In this document: positions 59,296 through 64,000 of the stretch, one piece after another | How positions within the stretch are numbered: position 1 is the stretch's first letter | How the letters are laid out: each line of letters opens with the position of its first letter | From: Novosphingobium sp. PP1Y | Lineage (GTDB): Bacteria > Pseudomonadota > Alphaproteobacteria > Sphingomonadales > Sphingomonadaceae | Direction: 5' to 3' | Assembly: GCF_000253255.1 (NCBI RefSeq) | Contig: NC_015580.1 | Coordinates: 3,175,001 to 3,239,000, forward strand | Length of the DNA: 64,000 nucleotides | Translations under genes and position numbers: made by a program | The notes under the pieces: generated by a model | Databases searched by the model: none | Told to the model about the DNA's origin: nothing | Seen by the model: the letters and a program-made list of their open reading frames with translations, nothing else

Positions 59296-59971
59296 TCCCG
59301 GCGCGCACCAGCCACCAGTTCACCGGGTAGGCCGTCACGAAACCGCCAAGCATGGCGATCTGCATGAGGAACCAGAATTCGGGCGAGGCGACTTCGGCGA
59401 TGTCGCCATAGGCGGGCCGGAACCAGAGGAACTGTCCGGCGGCCATCAGGCCGTACATGCCCACCTGCCAAGCGCCGATCGAGAGGAAGTCCGCCTTGAC
59501 CGCCTCCGTCACGCCCTTGCCAAAGGACAGGTCCCGCATAGGCACGATGGCCCAGTACTGGAAGGCTATGCCGATGCCGAAAGCCAGAACGTAATCGAGG
59601 ATCCAGACCGCGAACGTCTTCTCGGCGAAGACCGTGTGCCAGCCCAGCCAGACGGCAATCGCCGGGAAAGCGAAGGCCAGCCATTCAGCGATAATGTCGC
59701 CCAGTGTGCAACCCGCACCGCAGTGGCTTGCACCCTTGGCAACCGACAACCACATCGGCACGTCTTCGTCTGCCCGCTGTGCCCGGAAATGGAGCGCCAG
59801 CCAGATCACGCTGCCGAAAAGCGCGGCCAGCGGCCAGACCCACTGCATGACCGCCATTTTCGGCGGATGGCTTCGCTGATGGAGCGCGATGACGATGGCA
59901 CAGGCAAGGCCAAGGATCAGCGAGACAATGGACAGCGCGTGGAGCCAGTAGGGAAATTGCGGCGTAGCCAT
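59279..59971 (-). CDS. DUF4396 integral membrane protein
   Basis: A 230-residue membrane protein with six to seven helices. The block 'GASHCGAGCTLGDIIAEW' with two cysteines and a histidine is the DUF4396 hallmark and looks like a metal site; 'KADFLSIGAWQVGMYGLMA' follows. Role unknown, possibly linked to metal or redox transport. The start at 59971 gives 'MATPQFPYWLHALSI'; an upstream frame start adds 7 residues. Tail-to-tail overlap with DUF2165, 55 bases from the end of recN. Confidence 0.83.
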   Translation of the reverse strand: MATPQFPYWLHALSIVSLILGLACAIVIALHQRSHPPKMAVMQWVWPLAALFGSVIWLALHFRAQRADEDVPMWLSVAKGASHCGAGCTLGDIIAEWLAFAFPAIAVWLGWHTVFAEKTFAVWILDYVLAFGIGIAFQYWAIVPMRDLSFGKGVTEAVKADFLSIGAWQVGMYGLMAAGQFLWFRPAYGDIAEVASPEFWFLMQIAMLGGFVTAYPVNWWLVRAGIKERM

Positions 59972-60026
59972 GCCCTTTGCAACGGCTCGCAAGGCAATTG
60001 GCTCCGAACGCGTTGCGGGAGGCCGT

Positions 60027-61691
60027 TCAGACGCCTTCGAGCAGCCTGTCGGCCTGGGCCCGTGCCTCGTCCGTCACTTCCGCGCCGGAAAGCATGCGGG
60101 CGATCTCTTCCTTGCGGTCGCCGTCGCCCAGCAGGGTAACAGAGGTGCGCGTGACCGTGCCTTCGCTGGACTTGGCGATCATGTAGTGCCGACGCCCGCG
60201 TGCCGCGACCTGCGGGCTGTGCGTGACCGCCAGCAGCTGCCCGTCGCTGGCGAGCCGCGCCAGGCGATCGCCGATCGCCGAGGCAACCGCGCCGCCCACG
60301 CCCCGGTCGATCTCGTCGAAGATCACCGTCGAAGCCCCGCCCTCTTCGGCCAGCGCGACCTTCAGCGCGAGGATGAAGCGCGAAAGCTCGCCGCCCGAGG
60401 CGATCTTGGCGAGCGGCGCGAAATCGGCGCCGGGGTTGGTGCTGATCAGGAACTCGACCGCGTCCATGCCCTGCGGCCCCCAGCGCTCCTCGGGCAGTTT
60501 TGCCACGGAGGTCTGGAAGCGCGCCGCATCGAGCTTGAGCGGGGCCAGTTCCGACGCCACGGCCACATCGAGCCGCTTGGCCGCCGCCCGGCGCAGGTCG
60601 TGCAGGGCGCTCGCCGCCTGATGGTAGGCAAGCGCGGCCTTGCCCGCCGCCCTTTCAAGCCCCGCAACCTGCTCTTCGCCGCCCTCGATGGCCGCCAGAT
60701 CCTCGCGCATTTGCGCCATGCGACCGGGCAGGTCATCGACCTGGCAACCGTGTTTGCGGGCTGCGGCGCGAAGATCGAACAGGCGCGTCTCGATCCTGTC
60801 CAGCTCGGCCGGATCGAAGGCCAGCGCCTCGGCAGCGCGCTCGAGCTTTTCTTCCGCCTCGCTCGCCTCGATCACCGCGCGGTCCAGCGCGGCCAGAGCC
60901 TCGGCCAGCAATTCGTGCTCACCAGCGATGCGGTCGAGCCGCCGCGCCGCGCCGCGCATGCTGGCAAGCGCCGAATCGGATCCCTCCCACAAGTGCTGCA
61001 GTGCCGAGAGGTCCTCGGAGAGCTTCTCGCCTTTCTGCATGTCGGCGCGCGCGTGGGCGAGTTGCTCCTCTTCGCCCTCTTCCGGTGCAAGCGCGTCGAG
61101 TTCGGCAAGGTGTGCGACCAGCAGGTCCTGGTCCTCGGCCGCCTTGGCGACCCGGGCCCGCGCTTCGTCCAGCGTATCCTGGGCCTTACGCCAGTCCTTC
61201 CAAGCCGCCTCGACGCCGGCGACGTCTCCGCCTGCAAAGCGATCCAGCAGTTCACGGTGTCCACGCGGATTGACGAGACCGCGATCGTCATGCTGGCCGT
61301 GAATCTCGACCAGCGCCGGCGCGATTTCGCGCAGCAGCGCGACGCTCACCGGCTGGTCGTTGAGGAAGGCCTTCGAGCCGCCGTCCGCCTTGAGCTGGCG
61401 CTTGAGGATCAGCGGTTCACCCGGCTCGACATCGATCTCGGCATCCTCGAGCACCGCATGGACGGCAGGCGGAAGCGCTGAAAATTCGAAGCTGGCAGTC
61501 ACGCTGGCCTTCGGCTCGCCCGCCCGCACCAGCCCGCTGTCGGCTCGGTTGCCGATCACCAGGCCCAGCGCATCGAGCAGAATCGACTTGCCCGCCCCGG
61601 TTTCACCGGTGAGGACGCCAAGCCCTCCGGCGAAATCGAGATCCAGCGCCTCGATCAATACGATATTGCGGATGGAAAGCCGGGTCAGCAT
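60027..61691 (-). CDS. recN: DNA repair protein RecN
   Basis: An SMC-like ATPase for double-strand break repair, 554 residues. Walker A 'GETGAGKSILLDAL' near residue 32, a long central coiled coil (about 160-360, Ala/Glu/Leu-rich), signature 'ASGGELSRFILAL', and Walker B 'STVIFDEIDRGVGG' are present. The N-terminus 'MLTRLSIRNIVLIEALDLDF' is canonical, so the start is firm. A LexA box ends exactly where the ATG begins, leaving no room for a ribosome site, so the mRNA may be leaderless. SOS-induced in most bacteria. Confidence 0.96.
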   Translation of the reverse strand: MLTRLSIRNIVLIEALDLDFAGGLGVLTGETGAGKSILLDALGLVIGNRADSGLVRAGEPKASVTASFEFSALPPAVHAVLEDAEIDVEPGEPLILKRQLKADGGSKAFLNDQPVSVALLREIAPALVEIHGQHDDRGLVNPRGHRELLDRFAGGDVAGVEAAWKDWRKAQDTLDEARARVAKAAEDQDLLVAHLAELDALAPEEGEEEQLAHARADMQKGEKLSEDLSALQHLWEGSDSALASMRGAARRLDRIAGEHELLAEALAALDRAVIEASEAEEKLERAAEALAFDPAELDRIETRLFDLRAAARKHGCQVDDLPGRMAQMREDLAAIEGGEEQVAGLERAAGKAALAYHQAASALHDLRRAAAKRLDVAVASELAPLKLDAARFQTSVAKLPEERWGPQGMDAVEFLISTNPGADFAPLAKIASGGELSRFILALKVALAEEGGASTVIFDEIDRGVGGAVASAIGDRLARLASDGQLLAVTHSPQVAARGRRHYMIAKSSEGTVTRTSVTLLGDGDRKEEIARMLSGAEVTDEARAQADRLLEGV

Positions 61692-61706
61692 GTTCGCGAA
61701 GCGTTC
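61692..61706 (-). promoter_or_regulatory. LexA (SOS) box abutting the recN start
   Basis: On the minus strand GAAC, GCTTCGC, GAAC, directly followed by the recN ATG. Read on the plus strand it is GTTC-N7-GTTC, an exact alphaproteobacterial LexA site. Confidence 0.75.
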
Positions 61707-61804
61707 TAGCGAAGTCTTTTTCGCGCGTCACCCGCGATTGCGCGCCTTGCCTGCCAGTTTCCCCCAACTGTGCGCGAAGCGCAACGGCCCGAGGCAAGCG
61801 GAAA

Positions 61805-62248
61805 TCAGTATTCAGGCTCGGCGAGGACCGGCGGCTCGGGATCGACCGGGTCGGCCAGGGTCAGGCGGTCGAGCATGTTGGCGGTCTCGTCCCGCAAGGT
61901 CAGCATCAGGCCACGCAGGCGGCATTCGGCCTCCGGCAGGCAATTGGCGCAGGTCTCGTGCGCATTGCGGCTGGCGCAAGGCACGAGCGCGAGACTGCCG
62001 CGGGTAATGCGGATGATGTCGCCATAGCGGATGTCGACCGGCGGCAGCGCCAGCTCATAGCCGCCAGAGCGCCCCCTGTGGGAGATGACTATGCCGTCGC
62101 GCGCCAGTTCGGAGAGAATCACCGTCAGGAACTTGCGCGGGATGTTCTGCGCCGTTGCAATCTCGTCGAGACGCACGCAGCCCTTGAGGTAGTTGTCAGC
62201 CAGATGTTGCAGGGCGCGGATGGTGTAACGGGTTTTCTGCGACAGCAT
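61805..62248 (-). CDS. Rrf2-family transcriptional regulator with four-Cys motif
   Basis: A 147-residue regulator. The N-terminal winged helix ('LDEIATAQNIPRKFLTVILSELARDGIV', wing 'SHRGRSGGYELALPP') is typical Rrf2. Cys91, Cys100, Cys103 and Cys109 lie in the region where IscR/NsrR/RirA carry their Fe-S ligands, but with different spacing. An iron-sulfur or redox sensor is likely; the named subfamily is not resolved. Single gene between bamD and recN, same strand. Confidence 0.85.
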   Translation of the reverse strand: MLSQKTRYTIRALQHLADNYLKGCVRLDEIATAQNIPRKFLTVILSELARDGIVISHRGRSGGYELALPPVDIRYGDIIRITRGSLALVPCASRNAHETCANCLPEAECRLRGLMLTLRDETANMLDRLTLADPVDPEPPVLAEPEY

Positions 62249-62331
62249 GACGGGACACTGCGCGGGGGCACAGTATCATGTCAACCTGTCCAGTAGAGAA
62301 AACCCATCCCCTAATGGACGGCCCGCACCAT

Positions 62332-63129
62332 TTAGGCTGCGACGTTCTCCGGAGCGTAACGCGTCATCAGCTTGTATGCGCGGTCGTACCACTTGCTGCC
62401 CGGATAGTTTGCCTCCAGCACCGCCGCGGCCTTCTGCGCCTCTTCTGGAATGCCCATCGAGAGATATCCCTCGACGAGGCGGAACAGCGCTTCAGGCGCG
62501 TGGCTGGTTGTCTGGAAGTTGTCGACCACGTTACGGAAGCGCAGCGTTGCAGCCAGCCACTTGCCGCGACGCTCGTAAGCGCGGCCGATGGTCATCTCCT
62601 TGCCGGCGAGGTGATCGTTGACAAGGTCCAGCTTGAGCTTGGCGTCCGCCGCGTAGGGCGTGGTCGGATAGCGGCGCGTGATGTCGGTCAGCGCCTGCTT
62701 CGCCTGCTCGGTCGTGCGCTGGTCGCGGGTCACGTCGCTGATCTGCTCGTAGTAGCAGATGGCGATCAGATAATAGGCGTAAGGCGCGTCCTTGTTGCCC
62801 GGATGGATCGACAGGAAGCGCTGCGCCGACTGGATCGCCTTGTTGTAGTCGCGTGCGGCATAATAGCTGAAGGCGCTCATCAACTGGGCGCGGCGGGCCC
62901 AGGGCGAATAGGGGTGCTGGCGCTCCACTTCGTCGAACAGCGCAGCGGCTTGCTTGGTGCGGCCCGTGTCGAGGCGCTCCTTGGCCGCGGCATAGAGGGT
63001 GTCGACGTCGCGTGCGACGTAGGCGGTGTCCTTGTTTGCCCCCCCGCGACCGGCGCAACCGGCAGTGAGGACAATCGCGCCAGTGGCAGCGGCAAGCAGG
63101 GCGGTCTTCAGACGCGAGCGTTCGAACAT
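62332..63129 (-). CDS. bamD: Outer membrane assembly lipoprotein BamD
   Basis: Essential TPR lipoprotein of the BAM complex that folds outer-membrane proteins. It is 265 residues. The lipobox 'LTAGC' puts the acylated Cys at residue 25. Five TPR-type helix pairs follow, including 'YNKAIQSAQRFLSIHPGNKDAPYAYYLIAICYYEQI' (BamD-specific) and 'YAADAKLKLDLVNDHLAGKEM'. The ATG at 63129 opens the signal; an upstream frame start adds 12 residues. Single gene, 183 bases from the divergent antiporter gene. Confidence 0.95.
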   Translation of the reverse strand: MFERSRLKTALLAAATGAIVLTAGCAGRGGANKDTAYVARDVDTLYAAAKERLDTGRTKQAAALFDEVERQHPYSPWARRAQLMSAFSYYAARDYNKAIQSAQRFLSIHPGNKDAPYAYYLIAICYYEQISDVTRDQRTTEQAKQALTDITRRYPTTPYAADAKLKLDLVNDHLAGKEMTIGRAYERRGKWLAATLRFRNVVDNFQTTSHAPEALFRLVEGYLSMGIPEEAQKAAAVLEANYPGSKWYDRAYKLMTRYAPENVAA

Positions 63130-63312
63130 GGCGGGGTCTATAACCAGCGCTTTGCTGAACGCCAAGTGAAGTTACGCGGGTATGCCCAGTCGTCCGCGTC
63201 ACCGCCCCTGTCGTACCTCGCGCCTGCAAGCCCCTGCCCTGCCAGCGCAAATGGCCCGAAAATGCAGCTTCGAAGGTGACAAATTCGCTTCGCCTGCCAT
63301 AGTGACCGGCAC

Positions 63313-64000
63313 ATGGCCGGCTCCAGCGAACTCTACTCACCCGTTCTTTCCGACGCTCTCGTCATCCTCGGTGCGGCAGGCATCGTCATCCCGGTATTCT
63401 CGCGCTTTCGCATTACGCCGGTCATCGGGTTCATCCTGGTCGGCGTGCTGGTAGGGCCGTTCGGACTGGGGCGCCACGTCTTCGACTATCCATGGCTCGC
63501 CCACATAACCATTACCGACCCAAGCGGGCTTGAGGTCTTCGCCGAGTTCGGCATCATCCTCCTGCTGTTCTCCATCGGGCTCGAGCTGTCGTTCGGCCGA
63601 CTGTGGCAAATGCGAAGACTGGTCTTCGGGCTCGGCTCGCTCGAACTCATCGTCATCGGCGGGTCGCTGACCTTCATCCTCTCGGCCATCGGCCAGAACT
63701 TCACCGGCGCGCTGGCACTGGGCCTTGCCCTCGCCCTGTCCTCGACCGCATTGGTCCTCAAGATCACCAACACGACGACGCCGGTCGGACGAGCCGCTCT
63801 CTCGATGCTCCTGTTCGAGGACATCGCGCTGGTCCCGATCATCTTCCTTCTCGGCGCATTGGCGCCCCATGCCGAAGCCGACGGGATGGGCAACCTCATC
63901 AACACACTGATCTGGGGCACCGTCGTCATTTTCGCGCTGCTGGTGTTCGGGCGCTACCTGCTGCCGCCGGTGTTCGCCCAAGCGGCACGCACGAAGAGCC
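63313..64000 (+). CDS. Kef-type cation:proton antiporter, N-terminal part (3' end outside window)
   Basis: The frame stays open to the window edge (229 codons). The visible part is a CPA2/Kef membrane domain with about seven helices: 'VIPVFSRFRITPVIGFILVGVLVGPFGLG', 'FGIILLLFSIGLELS', 'LALALSSTALVLK', and 'FEDIALVPIIFLLG' with the paired acidic residue. It exchanges K+ or Na+ for protons at the inner membrane. A C-terminal RCK/TrkA domain may follow outside the window. ATG at 63313 chosen by the fit of the first helix. Confidence 0.9.
   Translation, partial: MAGSSELYSPVLSDALVILGAAGIVIPVFSRFRITPVIGFILVGVLVGPFGLGRHVFDYPWLAHITITDPSGLEVFAEFGIILLLFSIGLELSFGRLWQMRRLVFGLGSLELIVIGGSLTFILSAIGQNFTGALALGLALALSSTALVLKITNTTTPVGRAALSMLLFEDIALVPIIFLLGALAPHAEADGMGNLINTLIWGTVVIFALLVFGRYLLPPVFAQAARTKS

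Noticed and set aside
1..64000. CRISPR arrays, insertion sequences, phage genes or attachment sites
   Set aside because: No spaced direct repeats, transposase or integrase motifs, or tRNA-edge duplications were seen; the single tRNA is followed directly by its terminator and icd.

Overview
The window is 64 kb of ordinary, gene-dense, GC-rich chromosome. It carries about 60 protein genes, one tRNA and one probable small RNA. No transposase, integrase, phage gene, CRISPR array or plasmid gene was seen, and no gene is visibly frameshifted. The gene set points to an alphaproteobacterium of the order Sphingomonadales (Novosphingobium/Sphingobium-like): SciP and CpdR of the CtrA circuit, alphaproteobacterial LexA boxes (GTTC-N7-GTTC), a sigma-EcfG-type promoter, an mmgR/suhB-type sRNA, SapC, DUF2165 and DUF4396 proteins, and several small secreted proteins of sphingomonad type. 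The genus is an inference from protein style, not a proven identity.

Layout. 0-6.4 kb: end of pyrF, a SIMPL protein, a lipoprotein, trpF, a small outer-membrane barrel protein, then trpB-trpA-folC (accD, usual between trpA and folC in this group, is not there). 6.5-14.4 kb: AmpG-type permease, rRNA pseudouridine synthase and rsmD, a secreted protein built of six 11-residue repeats, uvrD with an SOS box, and a DEAD-box RNA helicase. 14.5-19.7 kb: conserved hypothetical, FAD-linked 2-hydroxyacid dehydrogenase, sapC, an sRNA with clear promoter and terminator, N-formylglutamate amidohydrolase, cpdR, tRNA-Val(GAC). 19.8-31 kb: icd, an SOS-box-preceded radical SAM protein, a small membrane protein, acyl-CoA synthetase, dnaE, glutathione peroxidase, lolCD. 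31.4-41.4 kb: purF, an SDR, a PilZ protein under a CtrA box, cfa and phrB, a PAP2 phosphatase sharing a symmetric EcfG-type promoter with phrB, the korAB 2-oxoglutarate:ferredoxin oxidoreductase, rppH. 41.5-50.3 kb: TPR protein, rsmB-guaB, two metallopeptidases, a Lys/Asp-tailed secreted protein, a BlaR1-like/BlaI-like pair with a 32-bp operator. 50.4-64 kb: sdhCDA (no sdhB), a B3 metallo-beta-lactamase overlapping prmA, sciP, ligA, recN, an Rrf2 regulator, bamD, and the start of a Kef-type antiporter.

How the parts connect. Central metabolism is well represented (icd, korAB, sdhCDA, purF, guaB, trp genes). DNA repair genes are scattered, and three of them or their neighbours (uvrD, recN, a radical SAM gene) carry exact LexA-type direct repeats, so the window shows part of an SOS regulon. 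Photolyase and a PAP2 protein appear to belong to the general stress regulon. cpdR, sciP and the PilZ gene tie the region to CtrA cell-cycle control. The beta-lactam-related genes (AmpG, BlaI/BlaR-like pair, B3 enzyme) are dispersed and not one cassette. I found no clearly undescribed multigene system. The most original items are the undecapeptide-repeat protein, the SOS-controlled radical SAM gene and the bidirectional stress promoter.
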